A stretch of 64,000 bases of DNA from contig CBDCQQ010000005.1 in assembly GCA_965220665.1 (NCBI GenBank), positions 1-64,000 of the forward strand, given 5' to 3'. This document shows positions 48,704 to 57,895 of this stretch, piece after piece. This DNA comes from JAJDZL01 sp965220665. GTDB lineage: Bacteria; Pseudomonadota; Gammaproteobacteria; Arenicellales; JAJDZL01. The notes below the pieces were generated by a model. That model was not told the origin of the DNA, made no database searches, and worked only from the letters and a program-made list of their open reading frames with translations. Within the stretch, counting starts at the first letter, position 1. The number at the start of each line of letters is the position of its first letter. The position numbers were made by a program, and so were the translations under genes.

Positions 48704-48796
48704 TCAAAGTGCAATGTTCGCAAATACGTACAAGACCAGCGTCAGCACAAAACCTAAAATTATTGTGCCGGCAATTGATTCAAGCGGATTTTTCAT
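48704..48796 (-). CDS. 30-residue single-span membrane peptide
   Basis: A short gene with a strong ribosome binding site (GGGAGG, 6 nt before ATG 48796). The product starts MKNPLESIAG and then forms one hydrophobic span (TIILGFVLTLVLYVFANIAL). It lies 47 bp upstream of the PuuD-like gene on the same strand. By size and shape it resembles the small accessory subunits of membrane redox complexes. No named family is recognised. Confidence 0.6.
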   Translation of the reverse strand: MKNPLESIAGTIILGFVLTLVLYVFANIAL

Positions 48797-49059
48797 TCCT
48801 ATCCTCCCGGATTCAAAAACTTAAAGAGTAACGTAGTTATCATGATACTTTGTCACACCCGAATATTCAATTCGATATGCCTGAAGACTTCGATATTTTG
48901 CACCTCTAGTCTGCTTTGTCGCACTTACATGCGCAGCAGGATTTCATATACCAATCGCCGCGCCTTCCAAGCTCTTTATGGCATAATTTTTACGGGTTAA
49001 AAGCTGCATTTCATACCAAATTTCAAATTGCGACCACTTAAACCTGTCGACTCATTCTT

Positions 49060-50271
49060 ATGCCAAAAAAAATCGTACTCGCCTATTCCGGCGGCTTGGA
49101 TACTTCTATCATTTTGCGTTGGTTGCAGAACAAATACAACGCTGAAGTTGTCGCGTTTACCGCCGATATTGGTCAGAATGAAGATCTTGAGTCCATCTCA
49201 AAAAAAGCCGCTGGAATGGGTTGCAAGGAAATATTCGTGGAAAATTTGGTGGAGGAATTTGCACGCGACTTTGTCTACCCGATGTTCCGCATCAATGCAC
49301 TCTATGAAGGAGAATATTTGCTAGGAACTTCAATTGCCCGCCCACTAATCGCTGCTCGATTGGTTGAAATCGCGCGCGAAACTGGTGCTGACGCAATAGC
49401 ACACGGCGCAACAGGCAAGGGTAATGACCAGATTCGATTCGAACTGGGTGCCTATGCGTTAATGCCGGATATCCAGATTATCTCCCCGTGGCGAGAATGG
49501 GAATTTCAATCCAGAGAAGATTTGGTCGCATTTGCCGAGCAAGAGGGAATTCCAGTCGACCGCAGAGCAAGCGGCCAGGCTGACTATTCCATGGATGCCA
49601 ATCTTCTACACATCTCTTACGAAGGTGGAGAACTGGAGGACCCGTGGTCAGCACCGCCGAACAGTATGTGGAGATGGGTTCAATCGCCCAAGGACGCTCC
49701 AAATGAGGCGCAAGTCATCCAGCTTGAATTCGAAAAAGGTGATGCGGTCTCAATTGATGGAGTTCGCGGAACACCGGCTGAAATTCTCAAACGGTTGAAT
49801 GATCTTGGTGCGAAACACGGTATCGGTCGAATTGACATCGTCGAAAACCGTTACATCGGCATGAAATCCAGGGGCTGCTACGAAACACCCGGCGGTACGG
49901 TCCTGATAAAGGCGCATCGGGCGATGGAATCAATTACGCTGGATCGGGAGATCGCTCATTTGATGCAAGATCTCATGCCACGCTATGCAAAGTTAATTTA
50001 CAACGGCTACTGGTGGAGTCCCGAACGGGTTGCGCTGCAACAGATCATAGATGACTGCCAAGGGGTGGTTTCGGGTACTGTGCGTCTCGAACTTTACAAA
50101 GGCAATGTTGTGGTTACCGGTCGTCGTTCGGAACGACACTCCATGTATGATGAAGCAATTGTCTCTTTTGACGACGAGAGCGGTGCCTATACACAATCAG
50201 ATGCGGCAGGGTTCATTAAATTAAACGCCTTGCGCCTTCGAGTGGCCGCTGCCAGAGGCCGCAGCTACTAA
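49060..50271 (+). CDS. argG: Argininosuccinate synthase
   Basis: 403 residues, usual length. ATP-binding AYSGGLDTS (8-16), then FTADIGQNEDLE, AHGATGKGNDQIRFE and GRIDIVENRYIGMKSRG. It joins citrulline and aspartate with ATP in arginine synthesis. Upstream is an AT-rich 260-bp region; the ribosome binding site is weak. Its neighbour on the other strand, argF, catalyses the preceding step. Confidence 0.97.
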   Translation: MPKKIVLAYSGGLDTSIILRWLQNKYNAEVVAFTADIGQNEDLESISKKAAGMGCKEIFVENLVEEFARDFVYPMFRINALYEGEYLLGTSIARPLIAARLVEIARETGADAIAHGATGKGNDQIRFELGAYALMPDIQIISPWREWEFQSREDLVAFAEQEGIPVDRRASGQADYSMDANLLHISYEGGELEDPWSAPPNSMWRWVQSPKDAPNEAQVIQLEFEKGDAVSIDGVRGTPAEILKRLNDLGAKHGIGRIDIVENRYIGMKSRGCYETPGGTVLIKAHRAMESITLDREIAHLMQDLMPRYAKLIYNGYWWSPERVALQQIIDDCQGVVSGTVRLELYKGNVVVTGRRSERHSMYDEAIVSFDDESGAYTQSDAAGFIKLNALRLRVAAARGRSY

Positions 50272-50301
50272 AGGAGCGAAATACATACTTGCCGTTTTGT
50301 C

Positions 50302-50997
50302 GTGCAGCCACCTACCATATCGGTCATCGTGCCGGTTCGAAATGAAGATCCAGGCACACTCAGCAAACTGACTGACCTGGTAAACCTTGAAGGGATTGCT
50401 GAAGTGGTTATTGTCAACTGCAGTGACCAGCACTCTACCACAGACAAGCTAAAGGAACTGCAGTCAAAATTCAATTCAATTAGAGTCATCAATTCTGAAA
50501 TTGCCGGACGCGCCCACCAAATGAACCAGGGTGGGGTACTTGCGAGTGGTAGCGTCCTGTGGTTTATCCACGCCGATACAAGCGTACCCGAAAGTTCGGT
50601 GGAGTACATCCTGGAATCTATTTCTACAGAAAAGCCCTGGGGACGATTCGACATACGCTTTGATAGTCCATCCGCTCGCATGAAACTGGTTGCATTCGCG
50701 ATAAACCTGCGTTCGGGGTTAACCGGAGTATGCAGCGGCGATCAGGCTATTTTTCTACTGCGGTCACAATTTCACAAAATGGGTGGATTCCCCAATATTC
50801 CGCTTCTTGAAGATATAGCACTGACAAAAAAACTTCGACGCGAAGCTCAGGCGATCCGAATCAAGACGCCCGTCACCACCTCTGCAAGGCGCTGGGAAAC
50901 TCGCGGTTATCTGAGAACCATTCTTTTAATGTGGCTCATTCGGTTTTTGTTTTGGGTGGGGGTATCACCTAGAACATTATCCAGGTTATACCGGTAG
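50302..50997 (+). CDS. Family 2 glycosyltransferase, TIGR04283 type
   Basis: 231 residues from a GTG. It starts ISVIVPVRNEDPGTLSKL, followed by GRAHQMNQGGVLASGSVLWFIHADT, which is the signature of the TIGR04283 branch. A membrane-associated C-terminus (TILLMWLIRFLFWVGV) is also typical. It lies 10 bp before a DUF2064 protein, the pairing called selenodomain-associated transferases 2 and 1. The sugar and acceptor are unknown. No radical-SAM partner is visible. Confidence 0.85.
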   Translation: MQPPTISVIVPVRNEDPGTLSKLTDLVNLEGIAEVVIVNCSDQHSTTDKLKELQSKFNSIRVINSEIAGRAHQMNQGGVLASGSVLWFIHADTSVPESSVEYILESISTEKPWGRFDIRFDSPSARMKLVAFAINLRSGLTGVCSGDQAIFLLRSQFHKMGGFPNIPLLEDIALTKKLRREAQAIRIKTPVTTSARRWETRGYLRTILLMWLIRFLFWVGVSPRTLSRLYR

Positions 50998-51006
50998 TGG
51001 AGTGTT

Positions 51007-51642
51007 GTGAAGAAACAGCCCACACTGATACTGATGACCAAAAATCCAGTTCCGGGTGAGGTCAAAACCCGACTGCTTTCACACATATCTGCAGAAAGAG
51101 CAAGTGCGATCGCTCTAGAAATGATTGTCGACACGATCGAAAAGGCGGCTGCATGCTGGCCCGGAAACATATGGTTACTCGTGAGTCCTGATGCCTGCCA
51201 CCCGAAATTAATTCAACTGGCAAAGCAGTACAATTTGCGACTTCGTACTCAATCCGCAGGTGACTTGGGTAGCAAGATGGAGTCGGCAATTTGCGAGGCG
51301 CTTCAGCACACCCCCGCGGCAGCAGTCATGGGGTGTGACATTCCTACGATAACGCCAGCGATTTTGAAATTCGCGAGCAGCAGGCTACTTGAAGGCCGCA
51401 ATGTGATGGGGCCCAGTACTGACGGCGGGTTTTATTTCGCAGGATTTACACAATGCCAGTTCGGAATGTTCAACGACATTCAGTGGAGTACCCCCACAGT
51501 TTTTGAGGTTACCCTTAGACGTCTGCAAGCGTGTAAAATGCCGGTTGAGGTAATGCTACCATGCCTGAATGACATTGATCACTGGAGCGACTTTGTCGAC
51601 CTCGCCAAAAACCAATCTCGATATTCAAAGTTACTGCAATAA
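51007..51642 (+). CDS. DUF2064 / TIGR04282 nucleotidyltransferase-like protein
   Basis: 211 residues from a GTG. LILMTKNPVPGEVKTRL at the N-terminus, VMGCDIPTITPAIL near residue 115 and GPSTDGGFYFAGF near 138 are the conserved blocks of this CofC-like family. It probably acts with the glycosyltransferase just upstream in making a small glycosylated or nucleotide-activated product. Some members belong to arsenosugar pathways, but no arsenic genes are seen here. Confidence 0.85.
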   Translation: MKKQPTLILMTKNPVPGEVKTRLLSHISAERASAIALEMIVDTIEKAAACWPGNIWLLVSPDACHPKLIQLAKQYNLRLRTQSAGDLGSKMESAICEALQHTPAAAVMGCDIPTITPAILKFASSRLLEGRNVMGPSTDGGFYFAGFTQCQFGMFNDIQWSTPTVFEVTLRRLQACKMPVEVMLPCLNDIDHWSDFVDLAKNQSRYSKLLQ

Positions 51643-51741
51643 CTCAATTTACCGGATTGACATCACTGAATTGGGAGCAGTCAAGCTTGTTGTGAATCAG
51701 TTTCTGATTCAGCTTCAACAACCAGACCAGAACCTGCCTGA

Positions 51742-52674
51742 ATGGCAAACACAATGTACCTCACCTCAAGACTCAAACCCTCAACGCAGCGGCTAAAGCT
51801 TCTGCCAGCATGGCTGGCTATCGGTGCATTGGCACTTATGGCACAGTTGCCTGGAAAGTTGCGTCTCGTCTTCGGTGCCCAAGTAGGAAGGCTGTTTTAC
51901 CTTGTCAATGCCAAACGTCGACGAATCGCTCACATCAATCTGGAATTATGCTTTCCTCACTGGCCACTTGAAAAGCGCAAGCAGGTAATTCGCGATCATT
52001 TCAAGATTTACGGGCAAGCGATTGTAGATCTTGGAATGGTCTCTCTATCGAGCGAAGAAAGACTCAACGCAGTTATTAATATAGAGGGCTTTGAAAACTA
52101 CCGTAGCGTCCGCAATGCAGGGAATGCAGTCATATTTCTTACACCGCACCTGGTTGGTGTCGACATCGCTGGAACGCTACTGTCTCGACACCTGCCAGTC
52201 TGCACAATGATGCGCGATCATAAGAATCCAGTCCTGAACAATCGACTCAAGGCCAATCGGAAACGCTTTGGATTGAAACTTTACACCCGCTCTCAGGGAC
52301 TGTTACCACTGGTACAGAATCTCAAGAAAAAGGTCAGTTGCTACTATATTGCGGATGAAGACTTCGGCGTGAACAACTCGATTTTTGTCCCCTTCTTTGG
52401 CGTTCCCGTTGCTACTCTCAACACGCTGGGACGAATGGCCCGGCTGACCAATGCAAGAGTTTTGCCGGTTCGCTCTTATCTGGATTCCAAAACCGGACGA
52501 TACGACATTACGATTGAAGCACCTCTGGAAAATTTTCCCACTGATGACAGCTACACCAATGCGCGTCGAATGAATGCCATTTTTGAAAATATGATTTCAG
52601 CTGCACCGGAACAATACCTGTGGACTCTTCGTTGGTTCAAATCCCGTCCCGACAATGGCACCCCACCCTACTGA
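51742..52674 (+). CDS. LpxL-family lysophospholipid/lipid A acyltransferase
   Basis: 310 residues. One N-terminal hydrophobic segment (LPAWLAIGALALMAQLP), then RRRIAHINLELCFP, the catalytic HX4D as HLVGVD (136-141), VPFFGVPVATLNTLGR, and a C-terminal EQYLWTLRWFKSRPDNG. It transfers acyl chains to a Kdo2-lipid A precursor at the inner membrane. Overlaps the next paralogue by 20 bp. Confidence 0.9.
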   Translation: MANTMYLTSRLKPSTQRLKLLPAWLAIGALALMAQLPGKLRLVFGAQVGRLFYLVNAKRRRIAHINLELCFPHWPLEKRKQVIRDHFKIYGQAIVDLGMVSLSSEERLNAVINIEGFENYRSVRNAGNAVIFLTPHLVGVDIAGTLLSRHLPVCTMMRDHKNPVLNNRLKANRKRFGLKLYTRSQGLLPLVQNLKKKVSCYYIADEDFGVNNSIFVPFFGVPVATLNTLGRMARLTNARVLPVRSYLDSKTGRYDITIEAPLENFPTDDSYTNARRMNAIFENMISAAPEQYLWTLRWFKSRPDNGTPPY

Positions 52675-53620
52675 GCCTTCTCTGAAGCATCAAGCGTTTG
52701 GTTTCGTCGGTTCGATTTTCTGGATCAGCCTGAGCCTGCTGCCATTGCCGATGCGATGGACTGTCGGCAGTGCAATTGGTAGCATACTCTACCTTTTAGT
52801 TGGTTCACGTCGCAGAGTGGTCCATCGAAATCTGGAATTGTGTTTTCCTGAAAAGTCCAAAGCCGAACGTAAACAGTTAGCCAGGCAGACCTTCAGAAAT
52901 GCTGGTCGCGGGGTGTTGAGTTGGGGATTTGGGTTATTCGCCAGTCAGCGGCGAATTGACCGCGAGGTGGAGTGGAAGGGACGGGATTCATTTCAGAGTT
53001 TCATCAAGCTCAAACGCCCCGTGATCTTGCTCTGTCCGCATTTCACCGCTCCAATGCTGACTTACCGCACTATCGGTTCGCTGACACCCGCTGTTTCTAT
53101 TTATCGTCGACCACGCAATCCGATATTTGACATGGGCTATCACTGTGCTCTCACCGGAGTCGAGTCCCCCTTCCCATGGCTGAACAAGATTTACCAAAAT
53201 CGCGGCAATCATTATCTTCGGATGATTCCGTCGCGCGGAAGCATGAAACCTTTTTACAAAGCGCTGAAGTCTGGCACACCGTTTTTCTACCTGCCCGATC
53301 AGAACGGCAACCGTCCGCCTCACATCACATTTGCCCCTTTTTTTGGTGTATCGGCATCGACATTTACCACATTGACGCGATTCTCCAAGTTTGCGGATGC
53401 AAGAATTTTTTTGTGCCACACGCTGATGTCTAAAACGCGCAAACGCTATGAAATGCGCACTGAACTTCTGCCTGAAGAATTTATTAGTGGAGACTCTCAA
53501 GCGGATGCTGAAAGGCTCAATCAACTGGTCGAATCACTGGTGCGCGAGAGCCCGGATCAATACTTTTGGCTGCACAAACGGTTTAGTACTCGACCGGAAG
53601 GCGAGCCATCAATTTATTGA
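52655..53620 (+). CDS. Second LpxL-family acyltransferase, catalytic acid replaced
   Basis: 321 residues, paralogous to the gene before it (RRRVVHRNLELCFPEKSKAERK; FAPFFGVSASTFTTL; DQYFWLHKRFSTRPEGE). The catalytic motif reads HFTAPM (129-134), so the usual Asp or Glu of HX4D/E is Met. Either another residue serves or the protein has lost acyl transfer and acts as a partner. Its start overlaps the first paralogue, so the two are surely co-transcribed. Confidence 0.85.
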   Translation: MAPHPTEPSLKHQAFGFVGSIFWISLSLLPLPMRWTVGSAIGSILYLLVGSRRRVVHRNLELCFPEKSKAERKQLARQTFRNAGRGVLSWGFGLFASQRRIDREVEWKGRDSFQSFIKLKRPVILLCPHFTAPMLTYRTIGSLTPAVSIYRRPRNPIFDMGYHCALTGVESPFPWLNKIYQNRGNHYLRMIPSRGSMKPFYKALKSGTPFFYLPDQNGNRPPHITFAPFFGVSASTFTTLTRFSKFADARIFLCHTLMSKTRKRYEMRTELLPEEFISGDSQADAERLNQLVESLVRESPDQYFWLHKRFSTRPEGEPSIY

Positions 53621-53749
53621 AATCTGCAATATCATAGAAGTTGTTATTTCTCGAGCGCAGGATATAAATCGTATATGATGGCAATCAGCCGCCAGTTTAT
53701 GTTCAATAGAACGGAAGTCAGCTGAATTTTCGTAAAAAAATATAGATTC

Positions 53750-53778
53750 TTGCGTACAAAATATCTTGAAATTAAAAT
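53750..53778 (+). promoter_or_regulatory. Candidate promoter of the respiratory cluster
   Basis: TTGCGT (53750-53755), 17 nt, then TAAAAT (53773-53778), about 160 bp before the first gene of the cluster, in an otherwise empty AT-rich 315-bp gap. No FNR-type TTGAT-N4-ATCAA box was seen. The -35 match is weak. Confidence 0.4.
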
Positions 53779-53935
53779 TTAACTTGTTCTAAAATCGTTT
53801 ACCCATAGAACAAATGAGTTTCACAAATTGAATTTTTGAGTCAGACGGAATGTGAATTTCAGGGGAAATTATCACCAACTATTACGAAAATTCAACAAGC
53901 ACGTGGTTCCATCAATTAGCAAGAGGAGAGATGAA

Positions 53936-54646
53936 GTGAAGCATATTTTTCAGATTGTAGCCGTATCAGCTCTGGCTGCCCTATTCGCTCTGCCAGCCCA
54001 AGCTGCAAAGTATCAGGAAATGGAAGTCGCCAACGGCGGCAGCATATCTGGACAAGTTACCTACACCGGCAAAGTCAAAATGAGAACTGTGCTTCCGACC
54101 AAAGACAAAGAGGTCTGTGGCAAAGCACGCAAAGAACCCACAATATTAGTCGGTGAGGGTGGTGCGGTTCAAGACGCCGTAGTCTACATAAAAGAAATCG
54201 CTTCTGGCAAAGCTTGGCAGGAAATGGCTAGACCAGTAATCAATAACGTTGATTGCATATTTGAGCCACGCGTACAAGTTGCTAAGCGCGGAAAAGTAGA
54301 TATTTTGAATTCCGATCCGGTTTTGCACAACTCACACGGCTACTACGGAAAGGCCACAGCCTTTAACGTCGCATTGCCCTTTAAGGATGCCAAAGTAACA
54401 AAAATTCTGAAGCGCAATGGAGTTGTCCGTACAGACTGTGATGCACACGGCTGGATGCTTGGTTGGGTCGTAGTTGTGCCCAATCCTTACCATATGCAAA
54501 CCGGAGCTGATGGCAATTTCATGATCGATAACGTGCCACCAGGTGATTACACCTTGGTGGTTTGGCAGGAATCAGTTGGGGAAACGGAAATTCCAGTTTC
54601 TGTTCAGGCGGGTGCAACGACAGATGCGTCAGTGCAGCTGAACTGA
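53936..54646 (+). CDS. Periplasmic cupredoxin-like protein with carboxypeptidase-regulatory-like tail
   Basis: About 236 residues from GTG 53936, preceded by AGGAGAG at 5 nt. Signal peptide KHIFQIVAVSALAALFALPAQA. The central domain has DPVLHNSHGYYG and, later, RTDCDAHGWMLGW, with His, Cys, His and Met spaced as in a type-1-like copper site (CxxHxxM). The end (GADGNFMIDNVPPGDYTLVVWQE) is a carboxypeptidase-regulatory-like beta sandwich. Relatives are annotated as methylamine-utilisation or plastocyanin-like proteins. As first gene of the cytochrome cluster it may carry electrons or deliver copper. That role is inferred. Confidence 0.75.
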   Translation: MKHIFQIVAVSALAALFALPAQAAKYQEMEVANGGSISGQVTYTGKVKMRTVLPTKDKEVCGKARKEPTILVGEGGAVQDAVVYIKEIASGKAWQEMARPVINNVDCIFEPRVQVAKRGKVDILNSDPVLHNSHGYYGKATAFNVALPFKDAKVTKILKRNGVVRTDCDAHGWMLGWVVVVPNPYHMQTGADGNFMIDNVPPGDYTLVVWQESVGETEIPVSVQAGATTDASVQLN

Positions 54647-54708
54647 CAGAGTACACAATAACCATCAATTATTTACCACTGTTTATGCTGTTATAAGGAG
54701 GAAACTAT

Positions 54709-55821
54709 ATGACTGATAATAAGCATGACCGCGATCACGTGGTGGGTGACGTCGACATTACGAGACGTACCTTTCTCCACAAATCGCTTTTGACTGGAGG
54801 TGCTGTAGCTACCGGCAGCGCAGTGGGGGTTTTCCAAACCCTATCCTCCATGGAAATAGCTAGTGCGGCGATGAGCGAGCCGTTCAGTTTTGCGTGGGTA
54901 TCTGATACTCATCTGTATCCTCGTGAGCTGAACCAGCGTTTCATTGACAAAACTGTCCGTGCCTTTAGCGAAGTCCAGGCAATGGGAGACAAGTTTGACT
55001 TCATGATGTTTGGAGGCGACTTGGCTCAGCTTGGACATCCTATCGAAATTGAACTGGGTGCTGAATTGCTTCAGGAAGTCACAATCCCGAAACACTTCAT
55101 CCCTGGTGAGCACGACTGGTACCTTGACCTTGGCGAAAGCTGGAATAAACACTTCGGCGAAACACCGTGGACGTTTGATCACAAGGGTGTTCGAATAATC
55201 GGTGTTGATTCTGTCGGCCGCGCACCAGATTACTGGTCTGCACGCGGAATGTCAAATGAAGAACGCATGGGTCACATGTCCGGACTAGATGGATCACAGG
55301 CGGGTCCCTGGTCAGGACTGGGCAGTGAACAGCGTCAATGGCTTTCCAGCACGTTGTCCGATTGGCCAAAAGATGCACCGGTAATCATTTTCTCTCATAC
55401 ACCGTTCTACGAGTACTATCCGCCTTGGAATTTCTGGATTCGCGATTGGCGTGAAGTACAGGAAATCCTTGCACCGTGGCAGAACGTTACCAACATTCAT
55501 GGACACGTTCACCAGCCACTGTACAATGAGATCGGTGGAATGCGCAGCATCGGCATGCTGGCCACATCGTGGCCGTGGCCATATGCGCCAGAAGGTGTAC
55601 CGGCACTCACAAAACCCATGTTGCGAGTAGACCCAGGTGATCACTTCGACGGTGTTGGTTGGAGTAGCCTCTCCATGAACGCTGAAGCTCACATGGAAGT
55701 TGAATACATGATGTGGCGTGAGCAAGTGTTTGGCGTTGGAAGAGCGGATTCGGGTACTGGTGACAATGTCAATCAGAAATTGTCTCCAAGAATCTCGGAT
55801 CGCGGCTGGACCGGCGACTGA
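54709..55821 (+). CDS. Tat-exported metallophosphoesterase
   Basis: 370 residues with an excellent ribosome binding site (AAGGAGG). The N-terminus has a twin-arginine signal, DITRRTFLHKSLLTGGAVA. Metal-site motifs of the calcineurin-like family are present: SDTHL, FGGDLAQLGH, GEHDWY, FSHTPFYEY and HGHVHQP. Tat export implies a folded, metal-loaded periplasmic enzyme. It is placed between a cupredoxin-like gene and a cytochrome c gene, not near phosphate genes. The substrate is unknown. Confidence 0.88.
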   Translation: MTDNKHDRDHVVGDVDITRRTFLHKSLLTGGAVATGSAVGVFQTLSSMEIASAAMSEPFSFAWVSDTHLYPRELNQRFIDKTVRAFSEVQAMGDKFDFMMFGGDLAQLGHPIEIELGAELLQEVTIPKHFIPGEHDWYLDLGESWNKHFGETPWTFDHKGVRIIGVDSVGRAPDYWSARGMSNEERMGHMSGLDGSQAGPWSGLGSEQRQWLSSTLSDWPKDAPVIIFSHTPFYEYYPPWNFWIRDWREVQEILAPWQNVTNIHGHVHQPLYNEIGGMRSIGMLATSWPWPYAPEGVPALTKPMLRVDPGDHFDGVGWSSLSMNAEAHMEVEYMMWREQVFGVGRADSGTGDNVNQKLSPRISDRGWTGD

Positions 55822-55846
55822 TTTACCATAAAAAGGAGAGTAAACA

Positions 55847-56299
55847 ATGCAAAGCTTTAAAAGCAAAGGGCTAATCGCCTTCATAAGCGCGCTTTTGTGT
55901 GTATCGCTCGCATTTGTCTTTATGGTAAATCGCGCTTCTGCACATAAAGTGTCACACGATGCTGACACGTTAAAAGCCTTCAACGATGCATTCATGGAGC
56001 AGGTCATCCTTGGTGATGAACTGTTTCACGGCGCACCCATGGAAGGAATTAATATGTCGAATACCGGTATGGCTTGTGCTATGTGCCATCCATTCTCGTC
56101 AGATGTTCATCCACATGAGTATCCAAAGTTCCAGGAGCAGATGAGCGAATTCGCGACTCTGCGTGACATGATCAACTGGTGCATTGAGAAACCAAACGAA
56201 GGTGAAATTATTGACCCGGATGGTGAAGCGATGAAAGCGCTGGAAGCCTACATCTACTGGTCAAACCGCGGGTCTGTGCTGGATCCCGGCCGTCACTAG
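55847..56299 (+). CDS. Periplasmic monoheme cytochrome c
   Basis: 150 residues, ribosome binding site AAGGAGAG. Signal peptide or anchor LIAFISALLCVSLAFVFMV. One heme site CAMCH at residues ~78-82. The following SDVHPHEYPKF and MINWCIEKPNEG resemble SoxA/TsdA-type thiosulfate-linked cytochromes, which end with a similar KALEAYIYW. No soxYZ or tsdA genes are visible, so the electron donor is open. Confidence 0.85.
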   Translation: MQSFKSKGLIAFISALLCVSLAFVFMVNRASAHKVSHDADTLKAFNDAFMEQVILGDELFHGAPMEGINMSNTGMACAMCHPFSSDVHPHEYPKFQEQMSEFATLRDMINWCIEKPNEGEIIDPDGEAMKALEAYIYWSNRGSVLDPGRH

Positions 56300-56312
56300 C
56301 AATAGTGTAAGC

Positions 56313-56403
56313 TGACCCCAACCAGTCTGAATCGACTGGGGGTCATGAAAGTGTTGGGGGTGCTGTAATGATACGAAAATCGAAAATCATTACTCACCCC
56401 CAA
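56313..56403 (+). other. Two stable stem-loops between cytochrome genes
   Basis: Hairpin 1 (56313-56345) has arms TGACC/GGTCA and CCAGTC/GACTGG. Hairpin 2 (56354-56403) has outer arms TTGGGGGTG/CACCCCCAA and inner arms GTAATGAT/ATCATTAC. No long T-run follows, so they may slow decay of, or attenuate, the transcript and thus set different levels of the genes on either side. Confidence 0.6.
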
Positions 56404-56473
56404 ATTCTTAACCCAAATTTCGTGGTAAAAACCCGGCGTATCGCCAATTAATCATCGCGGAGTAACCATACCC

Positions 56474-57424
56474 TTGAAAAAGATCATTACAATAGTTTCA
56501 GTTGCCGCCGCGATCGGCGCAGCCGCAATTGTCGGCTTATCGATGCAGACTGCGGGCGGAAAAACCGGCGAAGTAACCTCAGGCCGGTCATTATTCGATT
56601 ACCCTGCCACAACCGGAAATATCGATCCGGTGTTAAGTGAAGGAATAGACGTTACGCCGCGACTGCTTGAACACGGCGAATGGGTATTCCGAGGACTTTG
56701 CATCGGCTGCCACGGCGCTTCCGGTGATGGCAATGGTGCAGTTTGGGAATTGGGCGACTTATACGCCAAAGACCACAAATTGCCACGTAAACCACGCGAC
56801 TTTACAGAAGCGGTCTATAAACTGCGGTCAACTCCAAGTGGCTCGCTGCCAACTGATGTCGATCTGTTTAAGTCAATTTCACGCGGCCTGATTCATGAAC
56901 AGGATATGCCCGCATTTAAATTTCTGCCCGAACGTGACCGCTGGGCAGTGGTTGCCTATATCAAAACCTTTTCTGACCGCTGGGAAGAAGAGGCAGAATG
57001 GCAGGAAGATCCAATCGAGATCACAGATCCACCTCCTCCAGATGAAGATTCCATCGTAGCCGGTAAAGAAGTCTACGCCCTGATGCAATGTGAACAATGT
57101 CACGGCCCGGTCGGTAAGGGCGACGGTCCATCAGCACCGGGACTTGAAGATGATGCTGGCCTGCCTATCGTGCCACGGGACTTTACTGACGCAACTCAGT
57201 TTGTCGGTTCCAGCGACCCAAAGGGGATTTATCAAACATTCACCACCGGCCTTGACGGCACGCCAATGCCCTCATTTGCCGATTTCCTTGATGAAACACA
57301 ACGCTGGCAGTTGGTGTGGTATGTGATATCCCTGCGACCGGAATTTGACCTTGAGGCAACACGGACTCAAATGATGTCAGCTGCAACAGGCAAGCAGGTT
57401 GCCGAAGCGAGTATGGAGCAGTGA
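56474..57424 (+). CDS. Diheme cytochrome c
   Basis: 316 residues from a TTG; GGAG lies about 12 nt upstream. N-terminal signal/anchor IITIVSVAAAIGAAAIVGL. Two heme sites, CIGCH (~residue 75) followed by GASGDGNG, and CEQCH (~residue 206) followed by GPVGKGDG, each in a class I cytochrome c domain with a distal Met (QDMPAF; GTPMPSF). The two domains are joined by a Pro- and Asp-rich linker. Probably a periplasmic electron carrier feeding the oxidase. Ends 18 bp before the next cytochrome. Confidence 0.9.
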   Translation: MKKIITIVSVAAAIGAAAIVGLSMQTAGGKTGEVTSGRSLFDYPATTGNIDPVLSEGIDVTPRLLEHGEWVFRGLCIGCHGASGDGNGAVWELGDLYAKDHKLPRKPRDFTEAVYKLRSTPSGSLPTDVDLFKSISRGLIHEQDMPAFKFLPERDRWAVVAYIKTFSDRWEEEAEWQEDPIEITDPPPPDEDSIVAGKEVYALMQCEQCHGPVGKGDGPSAPGLEDDAGLPIVPRDFTDATQFVGSSDPKGIYQTFTTGLDGTPMPSFADFLDETQRWQLVWYVISLRPEFDLEATRTQMMSAATGKQVAEASMEQ

Positions 57425-57442
57425 GAAATTATCTCTGGGCAG

Positions 57443-57895
57443 TTGAATCTACAACTAGCAATTTGGGTCGGGGGCGGTGTAATCATTGCCGGACTATTGA
57501 GTTGGTTTTCTGTTACTTACTTTCCAGAGGATCGAACCATCCTGCGTATAAAACCTTATGCACAAATCAATTACGATGCTCTACCAGATGATGCTGATCT
57601 TGCAAACCTGGAGCGAGGGCGGAGTTATTACGTTCAGTTGTGCGCGCAGTGCCACGGTGAAAACGGCAGTGGAAACGGTGAGTTCAGGTACCGAATGGTT
57701 CCAAAGCCGGCTAATCTGATGAGTGAGAAAGTTGTCAATAAATCTGATGAGGAATTAAGCGCATTGATTCGAGATGGAATTGAAGGTTCTGCAATGGTTC
57801 CATGGGGCAATACACTCAGCCCGGTTCAGCGACAGCAGATTGTTGGATATCTTCGCTACTTGAATTTGCAACGCGTCTACCTGGCAAATGGATAG
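57443..57895 (+). CDS. Membrane-anchored monoheme cytochrome c
   Basis: 150 residues from a TTG. One N-terminal membrane segment (LAIWVGGGVIIAGLLSWFSV) anchors a class I cytochrome c domain with CAQCH near residue 68, followed by GENGSGNGEFRYR and the likely ligand Met in GSAMVPWG. Overlaps the next gene by 8 bp, so translation is probably coupled. Likely an electron-transfer subunit of the oxidase complex. Confidence 0.85.
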   Translation: MNLQLAIWVGGGVIIAGLLSWFSVTYFPEDRTILRIKPYAQINYDALPDDADLANLERGRSYYVQLCAQCHGENGSGNGEFRYRMVPKPANLMSEKVVNKSDEELSALIRDGIEGSAMVPWGNTLSPVQRQQIVGYLRYLNLQRVYLANG

